The notes under the pieces are model-generated. The model was not told the DNA's origin. It saw only the letters and a list, made by a program, of their open reading frames with translations, and did no database searches. A DNA stretch of 39,333 nucleotides from Ectothiorhodospiraceae bacterium (lineage in GTDB: Bacteria > Pseudomonadota > Gammaproteobacteria > Nitrococcales > Aquisalimonadaceae), in the NCBI GenBank assembly GCA_020831845.1, contig JAFIFV010000079.1:1-39333 (forward strand), in the 5' to 3' direction. Each line of letters begins with the position of its first letter. Position 1 is the stretch's first letter. Positions 8,801-16,176 of the stretch are shown piece by piece. Both the position numbers and the translations under genes were made by a program.

Positions 8801-9358
8801 AAAACTGAAAGATCCCTCGGCATCTTGCGTGATGGTGTTACAGCGCCGCCAACTCCCATTACGCGAGTTCTCCGCGGTCAGGTCACGGGTGCCACGGTCA
8901 GGTCGCAAAGGGTTGTGGTAGGCGGCTTCCGGATCTGCGTCATCCATCAACTCGTCGTTGTTATCCGCCTGCGGCCAGGGCCGATAGGTAACCGACGGGT
9001 TATAGTAGATGGAGTTGAACTGCGGGGAACGCGAGAAAGCATTGTATGCATTTTCAGCGAACGTCGGAGCCCTGTCCGTGTAGTTGCCGCTGCTGTACAG
9101 GTTGTCGATCCGGCCGTAAACGTAATAGGCATTACTGTTGATATGCTCGTCCGGCATGATCTCCCAATGCATGGAACCGGAGTCATCGAGAATAAAGAGC
9201 ACATTCGGTTCGATGCTGGTGGTGAGGAACAGCGGAGAATTGGCAATATCCACGCTGGCATGCGAAACAGCCGAGAATGCCGCCGAGAAACCGAAGAGGG
9301 CTCCCAAACCAACCCCGCGCGCAGAGCGTCGTAAAGCCGTATATCCGCCAGTCATCAT
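5828..9358 (-). CDS. pilY1: Type IV pilus tip-associated adhesin PilY1
   Basis: A 1176-residue exported protein. The signal peptide ends near residue 34 (VSHA|S). Close behind it is a von Willebrand A-like domain with a complete metal-ion site: DDSGSM at 58-63, then SGTPLRQSL and LMSDGYW. The C-terminal half is the PilC/PilY1 beta-propeller, recognised by LYVGSNNGLFHAF, VFGNGYNS and YAGDLEGRVWKFD. Near the C-terminus (1108-1119) is an EF-hand-like loop, DLNQDGQVDGDD. PilY1 sits at the pilus tip, acts in adhesion and surface sensing, and regulates pilus retraction. I placed the start at the ATG at 9358, which has GAGGG 7 nt upstream; a GTG at 9379 is also in frame. It follows pilX after an unusually long gap. 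Confidence 0.93.
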   Translation of the reverse strand: MMTGGYTALRRSARGVGLGALFGFSAAFSAVSHASVDIANSPLFLTTSIEPNVLFILDDSGSMHWEIMPDEHINSNAYYVYGRIDNLYSSGNYTDRAPTFAENAYNAFSRSPQFNSIYYNPSVTYRPWPQADNNDELMDDADPEAAYHNPLRPDRGTRDLTAENSRNGSWRRCNTITQDAEGSFSFSGCGNNTETQTFWPAVYFWHDGSDDFAYGNYERVEIRSGTTSYSGHGREHRSDCSNGVCTYDEEIQNFANWYTYYRSRILAARGGIASAFAQQAEGMRVGYGTINAGSSSIDGESTQKIVRGVRRFAGNDRGQFFDLLYDRDIPASGTPLRQSLQAAGNYFMRDDDRGPWSSTPGLEGGEDFACRQSFTILMSDGYWNGNSPNVGNVDNSDGPVHTSPDGSLVGGYVAGPPFEDSYSNTLADVALYYWMNDLRPDLDNMVPHSGRNPAFWQHMVSYMVGLGVSGRIDPQTALNAITTGATIDWPNPTDGNPEKIDDMLHAAVNSRGGFFSASDPEVFARELGGVLDDIIARVEESATSSAASAAILQSDTLLYVAGFRSGDWSGEMKAYELNDDGTQGELYWDAETGLATMAPAARRILTTNSANEAGAELLSGQLSPAQLTALNTDLTGSTDNLAADRIEWLRGGSVDGFRSRTDAGSRRLLGDIIHSTPQYSGKIDFGYSMFAGTEGSSYITFRSQASYNDRSDVLYVGSNNGLFHAFNAENGEELFAYMPSELLLPATAGGPARINRLMDPDYTHRYFVDGTAAVGDAYVGGNWRTVAVGTMGAGGRTVFALDVTDPDNFNASNVLWEFTHPDLGYNVSEPTISRMRDGSWAAVFGNGYNSDNHRAGLFIVPLHDPDAYTFINTGEGDASNPNGLASPRVTDWPSGDLSARRIYAGDLEGRVWKFDVSSTNTGQWTNNNNRSVLFQARDPGGTPQPITSRPAIAAHPTDAQALMVLFGTGSYFRTQDGDMDSPQIQTLYGLVDSGSAIGGRGDLLEQSIEWQGSHTFNTDNGAISYELREISENPLNDEDGWFLDLVYDGNAEGERVISEPTFPSGSVQDRVRFSTLIPDEDPCGAGRRGFIMDVDLVTGGTTGDAVFDLNQDGQVDGDDDVDGRPISGVGMGQGERITIIRDGGTNLDNMYDGRGRNLQGLNNAGPAGRQSWMQIR

Positions 9359-9562
9359 CGTTATTCCCTCTACTTGCACCGCCCCGCCACACGGCGAACC
9401 GGGAAATTCGGTGTCGTTTTTCGATCAACCGGCCACCACTGAAACGCCAGGCAGTTCCCACGCCAGTATCAGTGGCAACAAACCCACCCGCGTTCGCATG
9501 CTCAATGTCGTGGCGGTTGAACGCACCGTTGGCACGAAGCCATGCGAATTGCGGGAGGCCCT
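9359..9562. other. Long intergenic gap inside the pilus cluster
   Basis: There are 204 nt between the pilX stop and the pilY1 start, while the other junctions in this cluster are overlapping or separated by 1 to 76 nt. I see no convincing gene, hairpin or consensus promoter in it. It could hold a separate pilY1 promoter or regulatory leader. Confidence 0.5.
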
Positions 9563-10018
9563 CTAGGGTTCCACGGTCGTCCTCAGAATGATCACCGTGG
9601 TGGTTCTGCCACCCTCGCCCCGAGATGTCACTGGATAGAAATAACGCCACTCAGGCGGCACCGTGACACCGACTCGCGCCCGACGCGGAGGCCCTGCATG
9701 AAACACGGCAGGCCCAGCCAATTGCGCCGCATCCACATTCAACGAGCCGGTGAAATCGGAACCGTCCCAGGCGGCGGGATTGTCCAGGCGATCCGCGGTA
9801 TCCAGGCCTGCGAAGTTCGCCATCACCCAGTCTTCGCCCTCCCGGAGCGCCGCCTCACTGGACTGGAATGCCAGGCTGCGGTCGCGGCTGTTTCCTGCCA
9901 TACGCTCCTGAAGCGTACTGGTCTGCATTGCGGTAACACCGATCAAGGTCATGATCAGCAACAGCATCAGCGAGATGATCAGGGCCGCGCCACGCTGGCG
10001 CTGGTAGTTCGTTCGCAT
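9563..10018 (-). CDS. pilX: Type IV pilus minor pilin PilX
   Basis: A 151-residue PilX family protein. A short basic leader (MRTNYQRQRG) precedes the hydrophobic helix AALIISLMLLLIMTLIGVTA. The usual Glu at +5 is replaced by Ile, as in the GspK-like group of prepilins. The following MQTSTLQERMAGN is the family signature region. The start at 10018 has GGAG 9 nt upstream; an ATG at 10033 overlaps the pilW stop by one base (TGATG) and would add five residues, so either is possible. PilX works with the other minor pilins in pilus initiation and, with PilY1, at the tip. Confidence 0.88.
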   Translation of the reverse strand: MRTNYQRQRGAALIISLMLLLIMTLIGVTAMQTSTLQERMAGNSRDRSLAFQSSEAALREGEDWVMANFAGLDTADRLDNPAAWDGSDFTGSLNVDAAQLAGPAVFHAGPPRRARVGVTVPPEWRYFYPVTSRGEGGRTTTVIILRTTVEP

Positions 10019-10032
10019 GCCGCGCATCTCCA

Positions 10033-11109
10033 TCAGGGAAGCCTGTTTCTCAAACCGATAGTCGTGGTGACCACCTGCCGAAGGCGGCGGTCATCCGGGT
10101 CGACGGCGGCCCCGTCAAAGGTGATGGTCTGCTGCTGGTCCAGCACGTTGTCGTCCGCGCTGACCAGAAGCAGGCTGACCCGAACCGTGACCACGTCATC
10201 CCAGCCACTGGCCGCTTCCACCTGCTGGGCATTGAGATAGCGATCAACGGTGCGGTTGCCATTGTCATCAACGCCGAAACGCACTCGCATCCGCTCGACG
10301 CCTTCCACCAGTTCCTCGGCAGCCCGCCCATTCACACGCTGAAACAGCGCAGGCTGCCCGGATGCGCCCTGGGCAACGAAGAACGCCCGCGAGCGAAACA
10401 GCATGACCTCGCCTTCCGACTCGAAATCCCGTCCCAGCGCAGTGGTCCAGTTGCCCGGCGGAAGCGAGGTGGTTCCCGTGTTATGGGCCAGCGTGCCGGA
10501 TGTATTCGGATTGGCGCTGGTGATCTGGAAAACAGCCCCGGCATTGCAATCACCCACCATCACGATATCGTTCTGGGACAAACCGTTATCCACTGTGATC
10601 TGAATGTTCGCAGACCCCGGCGGCGTGCCCCCGGGATGAGTCACCACCGGCATGGCGCCGCCCTCGGCACCCCGCACGATCAGCACATCGCTGTCGTTGA
10701 ACGCTGCAGGGAACCCGGCGGGCAACGCAGGCGAAAACCCGCCACCGGTGCCGAAGAAGCCCTCCACGGGCCGGCTCATGTCCCAATCCCAATCCTGAGG
10801 GTTGTTCAGGGTCACCCTGAGAAATCCGTTGCTGATCTCGTCATTTCGGGGAGGATCCTCAAGGCGGAAATCCTGGGAACAGCCCAGGTTTCCCGCCTGC
10901 CGGATGTCGCGCGTCAGGGTATCGACAACGAACCTGGCGTTTTCCTGCACTCGGGAATACTGCTCGTTCAGCCGATAAGTCTGGCTGGTACCGAGGAAAA
11001 TGTTGATGACACCGATGGTGAGAATCAGCGCTATTACCAGCGCAACCATCAGCTCCACCAGGGACAGACCACTCTGGCGCTGTTGTGCGTTACGGGGCAA
11101 AGCGTTCAT
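10033..11109 (-). CDS. pilW: Type IV pilus minor pilin PilW
   Basis: A 358-residue prepilin, large as usual for PilW/GspJ-type proteins. The leader MNALPRNAQQRQSG is cut before LSLVELMVALVIALIL, with Glu at +5. Next comes the conserved region QENARFVVDTLTRDIRQAG. A GAGG motif lies just upstream of the ATG at 11109, inside the 3' end of pilV, and only one base separates the two genes. With FimU, PilV and PilX it should form the minor-pilin priming complex that starts fibre assembly and carries PilY1. Confidence 0.9.
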   Translation of the reverse strand: MNALPRNAQQRQSGLSLVELMVALVIALILTIGVINIFLGTSQTYRLNEQYSRVQENARFVVDTLTRDIRQAGNLGCSQDFRLEDPPRNDEISNGFLRVTLNNPQDWDWDMSRPVEGFFGTGGGFSPALPAGFPAAFNDSDVLIVRGAEGGAMPVVTHPGGTPPGSANIQITVDNGLSQNDIVMVGDCNAGAVFQITSANPNTSGTLAHNTGTTSLPPGNWTTALGRDFESEGEVMLFRSRAFFVAQGASGQPALFQRVNGRAAEELVEGVERMRVRFGVDDNGNRTVDRYLNAQQVEAASGWDDVVTVRVSLLLVSADDNVLDQQQTITFDGAAVDPDDRRLRQVVTTTIGLRNRLP

Positions 11110-11110
11110 A

Positions 11111-11578
11111 TCAAAGCCTCGTCCGGAATTCCAGGGTCTGTAACTGGCCATCACGCTCCTCGTCCCATTGCACCCGGATGATGGCCACGTCACCGTTCCG
11201 CTGCACCGCGCCGTTACCTCGGGGCAGCAGGCAGGCCAGCATGTTCAACCAGTCTCCCAGATCTTCGTCGGCAATATTGGCCCCGCCGGGGTCCAACTGC
11301 GGGTCACAGGCAGCCGGCGGCGCGGCAAAACCGAGGTCATAGGCGCCACCGAGAGCTGCATTGCGGTTTGCTCTCATACGGTCGCCGATATCGTAAGCGA
11401 GCAGTATTGCCTGGGAGCGTAGGTGGGCGTCCTGGTTGTAGCGCAGCGAAGCACCTTGCAGACCAGCCAGCCCCAGCAACCCGATCGCCAGTACCAACAC
11501 GGCAACCAGCACTTCCAGCAGGGTAAAGCCCCGCTGACTCCTGGCATGCCGTAAACCGCGTGTCGCGAATGCCTTCAT
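11111..11578 (-). CDS. pilV: Type IV pilus modification/minor pilin PilV
   Basis: A 155-residue prepilin. The leader MKAFATRGLRHARSQRG is cut before FTLLEVLVAVLVLAIGLLG; the pattern ending in GLLGLAGLQ is the PilV/GspI signature. C108 and C133, approximately, could form a disulfide. One base separates it from fimU upstream and one from pilW downstream, so the three are surely co-translated. Function by family: a component of the priming tip complex of the pilus. Confidence 0.9.
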   Translation of the reverse strand: MKAFATRGLRHARSQRGFTLLEVLVAVLVLAIGLLGLAGLQGASLRYNQDAHLRSQAILLAYDIGDRMRANRNAALGGAYDLGFAAPPAACDPQLDPGGANIADEDLGDWLNMLACLLPRGNGAVQRNGDVAIIRVQWDEERDGQLQTLEFRTRL

Positions 11579-11579
11579 A

Positions 11580-12056
11580 TCAACAATCCACCCGCTCTAC
11601 GGAAACGCGCCCGGTATTGGAAATCTGAAGCTGTCTGGCTCGGGGCGAGCCTGCGGCACATTCCGGAGGTGCAAGCTGTATGTTTTCCACACCGGCCGGG
11701 GCGCTCTTGAAGCCTCGCCCATCGAATACCAGCGCCGAGGCGCCCCCCGTCATGACGATGCCGCCCATATCCGGAAACTGCCGCAGAATGTTGTTACCGT
11801 TGCAGCCACCGCCAACGTAGACGCACGTGCCAGCGGCAAAACTGCCCCCCATGGGCTCCACCGTCACCGTATCGCCACGCCGCACCGCCTCGCTGCGAGC
11901 CAGGTTGATGGCCGTGACCAGTTCGTTGGTGCGGGTTGTCGTCCGATTGTCCCGCATCAGGTTCTGGAAGTTGGGAAACGCAATGCCGGCAATAATCGCC
12001 AGCACGACCAGCGCCACCATCAACTCGATCAATGTCACACCGCGTTGGGTTTTCAT
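11580..12056 (-). CDS. fimU: GspH/FimT-type minor pilin (FimU position)
   Basis: A 158-residue prepilin with a very short leader, MKTQRG, cut before VTLIELMVALVVLAII. The conserved block NELVTAINLARSEAVRRG is the GspH/FimT domain signature. I call it FimU from its place as the second gene, just before pilV. The ATG at 12056 is fixed by the prepilin leader, although no clear ribosome-binding site precedes it. It ends one base before pilV. In Pseudomonas FimU joins the PilVWX complex to the major pilin fibre. Confidence 0.85.
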   Translation of the reverse strand: MKTQRGVTLIELMVALVVLAIIAGIAFPNFQNLMRDNRTTTRTNELVTAINLARSEAVRRGDTVTVEPMGGSFAAGTCVYVGGGCNGNNILRQFPDMGGIVMTGGASALVFDGRGFKSAPAGVENIQLAPPECAAGSPRARQLQISNTGRVSVERVDC

Positions 12057-12132
12057 GACGCTGAGTCTATGAGCGCACCCTCGCCAGTACAGAGGGCACA
12101 CGACGAGCGGCAGGGTTTCGGCCGACGATCGG

Positions 12133-12654
12133 TCACTCGCAGGCGCTGCGCTCAATGCGCGGGCGTCCGGTGCGGCTCACGACAATGCGCCGGGCGCTTT
12201 GTCCATCGCACAGGCGTAAGGTGCCCATCTGCAATGCCCCGTTAAGCTGACGGGTACTCCCGGTACTGACGTAGGAAACGTAGTCCCGCATTGACCCGTT
12301 GCCGGTAATCAGTAGTTGCGGTGAGGCCGTCGCCACGAACAGTGGAGCTTCGCCGCCGGGGGTGGAAAGGTTGGCATCCGGAGGGCCGACGAAAACGATG
12401 TACCCGTCGTGATAGCCAGCGGAGGAAGCGCAAGTCTGACCGTCCGTGCTGGCACAAAGGGTCACCCGCTCACCTCGCCGTACCGCCTCGGATCTGGCCA
12501 GGTGAATGGCGGTTAGCAATTGATTGCTGGCAGTGACCAGGCGTTGCTCGGACGCCAGCCTGCCGAACGAAGGCAAGGCTACGGCGGCAAGCACGGTGAC
12601 GACTAGCAGGACAACAACGAGTTCGATCAGGCTCAGGCCTGTATTCCTGTCCAT
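12133..12654 (-). CDS. fimT: GspH/FimT-type minor pilin (FimT position)
   Basis: A 173-residue prepilin and the first gene of the cluster. The leader MDRNTG is cut before LSLIELVVVLLVVTVL, with Glu at +5. The block NQLLTAIHLARSEAVRRG is nearly the same as in the next gene, so the two are probably ancient duplicates. The ATG at 12654 follows GAGGAG by 9 nt. FimT proteins in some gammaproteobacteria bind DNA for natural transformation; whether this one does is not evident from the sequence. A 76-nt gap separates it from fimU. Confidence 0.85.
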   Translation of the reverse strand: MDRNTGLSLIELVVVLLVVTVLAAVALPSFGRLASEQRLVTASNQLLTAIHLARSEAVRRGERVTLCASTDGQTCASSAGYHDGYIVFVGPPDANLSTPGGEAPLFVATASPQLLITGNGSMRDYVSYVSTGSTRQLNGALQMGTLRLCDGQSARRIVVSRTGRPRIERSACE

Positions 12655-12705
12655 GGCATGAGGCTCCTCGGTCCGTGAGGAATAGTGGATTGTCTTACCG
12701 GAGCA

Positions 12706-12734
12706 ATACTAGCGGCGCTTCCTCAAACGGGCAA
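12706..12734 (-). promoter_or_regulatory. Predicted promoter of the minor-pilin cluster
   Basis: On the minus strand TTGCCC (12734-12729) and TAGTAT (12711-12706) are 17 nt apart, each matching four of six sigma70 consensus bases. The start point would lie about 45 nt before fimT. It is in the divergent fimT/uppP region; control by regulators such as AlgR cannot be judged here. Confidence 0.35.
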
Positions 12735-12819
12735 GGCTCGCTTGCTAGTCGCGCGGACGGCCGCTAGCCTATGCTGCCGTAGAGCCATCCGGAAACCCAC
12801 TCGGCAGCAAGGACCGCCC

Positions 12820-13629
12820 ATGTCCCTGATTGAAATCTTCGTCCTGTCCATCGTGCAGGGCCTGACCGAATTTCTGCCCATATCCAGCGCTGGTCACCTG
12901 ATTCTGGTCCCCCTGCTCACCGCGTGGGAAGACCAGGGCCTGGCGTTCGATCTTGCGGTTCACGCCGGCAGCCTGGCTGCCGTGGTGTTGTACTTCCGCA
13001 AGGATATCCTGCTGATGACGCAGGACTGGACCAGATCCGTGATCACCCGCCGCCAGACCGACAATTCCAGGCTCGCATGGGCTGTACTCTGGGGCACGAT
13101 TCCAGTGGGCATCGCCGGGCTGGTGTTCAAGGACGTGGTGGAGACCACCATGCGCACGCCGGAAGTGGGCGCTATCGTGATTGCCTGCTCGCTGATCGGT
13201 TTCGGGCTGCTGCTAGGGCTGGCCGACTGGCGTTTCCGGGGCGAGCGCACCGAACGCCAGATGCGGTGGACCGATGTGCTGGTGATCGGCGTGGCCCAGG
13301 CCATCGCACTGATCCCGGGCACGTCCCGCTCCGGCATCACCATGACGGCGGCGCTGTTCATGGGGCTCAGCCGCGAGGCCGCCGCCCGCTTCTCGTTCCT
13401 GCTCTCCATTCCGGTGATCGTGCTGGCCAGTGGACTGCAACTCATCGAGCTGCTGCAGCCCGGCACCGACGTGGACTGGTGGGCCATGAGCCTGGGCGCC
13501 GTGCTCTCCGGTATCAGCGCCTACCTGTGCATCCATTACTTCCTGGTGTTCATCAAGCGCATCGGCATGCAGCCGTTCGTGGCCTACCGGATCATTCTCG
13601 GCATGGTGCTGCTGATCATTTTCCTGTAG
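12820..13629 (+). CDS. uppP: Undecaprenyl-diphosphate phosphatase (UppP/BacA)
   Basis: Removes one phosphate from undecaprenyl diphosphate, recycling the lipid carrier for peptidoglycan and other wall polymers; overproduction gives bacitracin resistance. The 269-residue membrane protein shows both family signatures: E17-FLPISSAGH at the start and PGTSRSG at 166-172, which together form the active site. About seven to eight membrane helices are visible and the length is typical. I chose the ATG at 12820 because AAGGA lies 7 nt upstream; the longer reading from 12685 is implausible. It is divergent from the pilus cluster and convergent with the next gene, so it is probably transcribed alone. 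Confidence 0.95.
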   Translation: MSLIEIFVLSIVQGLTEFLPISSAGHLILVPLLTAWEDQGLAFDLAVHAGSLAAVVLYFRKDILLMTQDWTRSVITRRQTDNSRLAWAVLWGTIPVGIAGLVFKDVVETTMRTPEVGAIVIACSLIGFGLLLGLADWRFRGERTERQMRWTDVLVIGVAQAIALIPGTSRSGITMTAALFMGLSREAAARFSFLLSIPVIVLASGLQLIELLQPGTDVDWWAMSLGAVLSGISAYLCIHYFLVFIKRIGMQPFVAYRIILGMVLLIIFL

Positions 13630-13676
13630 CGGTGGCGGAGGCGGGAAGCGGCCGGCCGGTATTCGGCGCGCGCACC

Positions 13677-14699
13677 CTACCTTCCCGACGCTCGGTCAAT
13701 CAGCTCCCGGAACGTCTCCCGATCGCGCTCCCGGTCCACGGACAGGCTCAGCGTCTCGATGTCCGCGGGCTCGCCGTCGGACGGCGGAATGATCCGGTAG
13801 GTGAACACGTGCGGGCGCTCGTCCCGCAGCCACTCGAACGCCTGGCCGTAGCGTAGATCGCGGAAATAGAGCGCGCCGCCGTCCTCCACCACCTGGTAGT
13901 AGCCGTCGGACACCTTCAGCAGATCACGGATCACCGACTCCCCCATGTAGGGAATCAGGTAATGCGCGTTGCGTGGGAAATAGACGAAATCATCCGGCGG
14001 CGCCTCGTCCAGTCTGGAATGGAAAGCCACCTGATAACCCGTTTCCGTTTCCGCTATGCCCCGCCAGAGCACGTTATTGAAGAACGTGGGCTTGACGAAG
14101 ACGCGCTGCGCCTCGACGCCCTCGGCCTCGAATGCCTGCTCGAACACTTGCTGCACCTGCCATTTGTTCACCAGTGTCGCGGCCAGGTACAGGCTGCTGA
14201 TGCCGATCCCGGCCCAGGCCAGCACCCGGCGTGCCCGCCGGTCACGGTGCAGCCAGACCAGTGCCGGCACTGTCAGCAGCAACGGCAGCGTGTACAGGGG
14301 ATCGATCACCGAGATGCTGGCAATGGCATAGGCACGTTCAGAGAATGGCAGCAGCAACTGGATACCGTAGGACGTGAACGCATCGATGGCCAGATGGCTC
14401 AGCAACACCAGCCACAGCATGAAAGCCCAGGGCTTCCACCCCACGCCCGCCTGGTGATGGACGCGGTCCGCAAGCCACCCCAGGAGTGGGGCAATGAGTG
14501 TCACGAACAGCAACGAGTGGGTTATGCCGCGATGGAAAGTCAGCGCCGCTGCATCCCCCATCAGCGCACCCAGGGGCACGTCGATGTCCGGCAACAGCGC
14601 CACCGCAGCGCCCCAGGCCACTGCCCGGTTCCCGACCTTCCGCCCCAGGCCGAGCTGCCCGATGGCGCCGCCCAACAGCGCATGCGACAAGGTGTCCAT
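13677..14699 (-). CDS. DUF457/YdjM-family membrane-bound metal-dependent hydrolase
   Basis: A 340-residue protein. The N-terminal half holds about four membrane helices with the family pattern: MDTLSHALLG (H6), LLPDID (D38, D40) and FHRGITHS (H56, H61), then a His/Asp pair in LLSHLAIDAF. These are the presumed metal ligands of the YdjM/YfhO-like predicted hydrolases. The C-terminal half is a soluble alpha/beta segment seen in many longer members. The substrate is not known for any close relative I can name. It ends 47 nt from uppP (convergent) and starts 9 nt after the mgtE stop, so it is probably cotranscribed with mgtE. Confidence 0.8.
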   Translation of the reverse strand: MDTLSHALLGGAIGQLGLGRKVGNRAVAWGAAVALLPDIDVPLGALMGDAAALTFHRGITHSLLFVTLIAPLLGWLADRVHHQAGVGWKPWAFMLWLVLLSHLAIDAFTSYGIQLLLPFSERAYAIASISVIDPLYTLPLLLTVPALVWLHRDRRARRVLAWAGIGISSLYLAATLVNKWQVQQVFEQAFEAEGVEAQRVFVKPTFFNNVLWRGIAETETGYQVAFHSRLDEAPPDDFVYFPRNAHYLIPYMGESVIRDLLKVSDGYYQVVEDGGALYFRDLRYGQAFEWLRDERPHVFTYRIIPPSDGEPADIETLSLSVDRERDRETFRELIDRASGR

Positions 14700-14708
14700 C
14701 GTCGTTCG

Positions 14709-16079
14709 CTACCCCCCTGCCAGCAAGCCGGAAAGGAAGATGGTCGCCAGCCCCAGGTAGATGCTGACCCCGGTGATATCGGTGATCGTGGTCAGCACCG
14801 GCCCGGTCATCATGGCGGGATCCTTGCCGAGCCGTTTGATCAGGAACGGAATGGTGCCGCCCACCACCCCTGCAACCAGCACGTTCACCGCCAGCGCCGT
14901 CCCGGCCACGAGACCCAGCACCATATTGCCCTGCATGATCAGGGCAACCACCGTGAACAACGCCCCCAGGGCGATACCGTTGAAGATACCGACAATCAAT
15001 TCCTTGCGCATGGCAACCCAGAAGTCGCGAACCCGGACTTCTCCCAGGGCAATACTGCGAATCGAGACCGAAAGCGCCTGGATGCCGACGTTTCCGCCCA
15101 TGTCGGTGATCATGGGCAGGAACGCTGCCAGGATGGCAACGGCCACCAGCGTCTCCTCGAACGAGGCGATGACGGCCACCGCCCCCAGGTTGAGGAAAAT
15201 ATTCGCCGCCATCCAGGGGAGGCGCTTGCGCACGGCCTGCTGCGGAGGCGTGAAAAAGGATTCATCCGCCGAACCCGCATTGAGCGCCACGAACCCGTCG
15301 GCCAACTCCGACGCCAGCAGGTCCATGGCCACGGTCATGGGAATCACGCCCACCAGCACGTCCTTGTCGTCCACCACCGGCAGCAGCTTCAGCCGGCGCG
15401 TGCGGATCCGGCGCGCCGCATCCACGGCGCTGTCGCTGGTGCGGGCTGCGAGCACATCCCGATGCATGGCCTCGGAAATCACCGTTTCCGGTCGGCTCAG
15501 CATCAGATCCCGCAGGGAAATCACCCCGGTGGGTCTTCCCCCTCCATCCACCACGTAGATATAGGCCCCGCGCTCCAGCTCGGCGGGAGCCTCCCGTACC
15601 GCTTCCACCGCCTGTTTCACCTTCGCGGTCTCAGGGACGGACATGAAATAGGGCGTCATCACGGCGCCGGCGCTGCCGGCCGGGTACTGCGTGAGCTGAC
15701 TGACCTGAATGAGAAAGTCCGGGTCGAACTGGTCCAGCAGCTCCCTCGACCGCGACTCGGGCAAGCGCTCGATGACATCGGCAATCGCCTCCGGCGCCAT
15801 GGCGGCCAGCAACGAACCGGCATCATCCACGGAGCATTCCTCCAGCACGCGGGCAGCAAATTCCACAGGCAGGTGCTCCACGATACGCCCTGCGCGCTCC
15901 CAGCCGATCATCTGGAAGAAAGGCAGCAGCGACTGCCTGGGCGCCTCTGCGAGTATCCGAGCACTGCGGGCCGCGGAGACACGCCGGGCATTCACCGCCG
16001 CCTCGCGGTATTGCCCGCGCTCCAGCGATTCAGCCATATCCTGCGCAAACCCCTCCAGCGTCTCGGTAACGAGCAGCAT
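14709..16079 (-). CDS. mgtE: Magnesium transporter MgtE
   Basis: A 456-residue Mg2+ channel/transporter of the inner membrane. The order is an MgtE N domain (about 25-130, superhelical), a CBS pair (about 138-262, starting at AGAVMTP), a linker helix, and a C-terminal five-helix pore domain (about 285-455). The family signature PMITDMGGNVGIQ is intact (322-334). In MgtE the cytoplasmic domains bind Mg2+ and close the pore when the ion is plentiful. The ATG at 16079 is preceded by AAGGAG at 6 nt; a longer reading has no support. The gene is divergent from the unknown membrane protein at 16177. Confidence 0.95.
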   Translation of the reverse strand: MLLVTETLEGFAQDMAESLERGQYREAAVNARRVSAARSARILAEAPRQSLLPFFQMIGWERAGRIVEHLPVEFAARVLEECSVDDAGSLLAAMAPEAIADVIERLPESRSRELLDQFDPDFLIQVSQLTQYPAGSAGAVMTPYFMSVPETAKVKQAVEAVREAPAELERGAYIYVVDGGGRPTGVISLRDLMLSRPETVISEAMHRDVLAARTSDSAVDAARRIRTRRLKLLPVVDDKDVLVGVIPMTVAMDLLASELADGFVALNAGSADESFFTPPQQAVRKRLPWMAANIFLNLGAVAVIASFEETLVAVAILAAFLPMITDMGGNVGIQALSVSIRSIALGEVRVRDFWVAMRKELIVGIFNGIALGALFTVVALIMQGNMVLGLVAGTALAVNVLVAGVVGGTIPFLIKRLGKDPAMMTGPVLTTITDITGVSIYLGLATIFLSGLLAGG

Positions 16080-16132
16080 TCCCGACTCCTTCTGTCGTGT
16101 GGCGGGCGGCGATGCAACTCCACGGGCGTGCG

Positions 16133-16138
16133 TATAAT
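16133..16138 (+). promoter_or_regulatory. Consensus -10 element upstream of the 431-residue membrane protein
   Basis: A perfect TATAAT lies about 40 nt before the TTG start at 16177. The -35 region is poor (GATGCA at 16111-16116 with a 16-nt spacer), so an activator may be needed, or another -35 is used. Confidence 0.4.
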
Positions 16139-16176
16139 GCCTCGCTCTACAGCCCTGGCAGCATCCGGAGTCTACC

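Noticed and set aside
7610..9334. A 574-codon plus-strand open frame opposite pilY1
   Set aside because: pilY1 has clear domains on the other strand; this frame has none.
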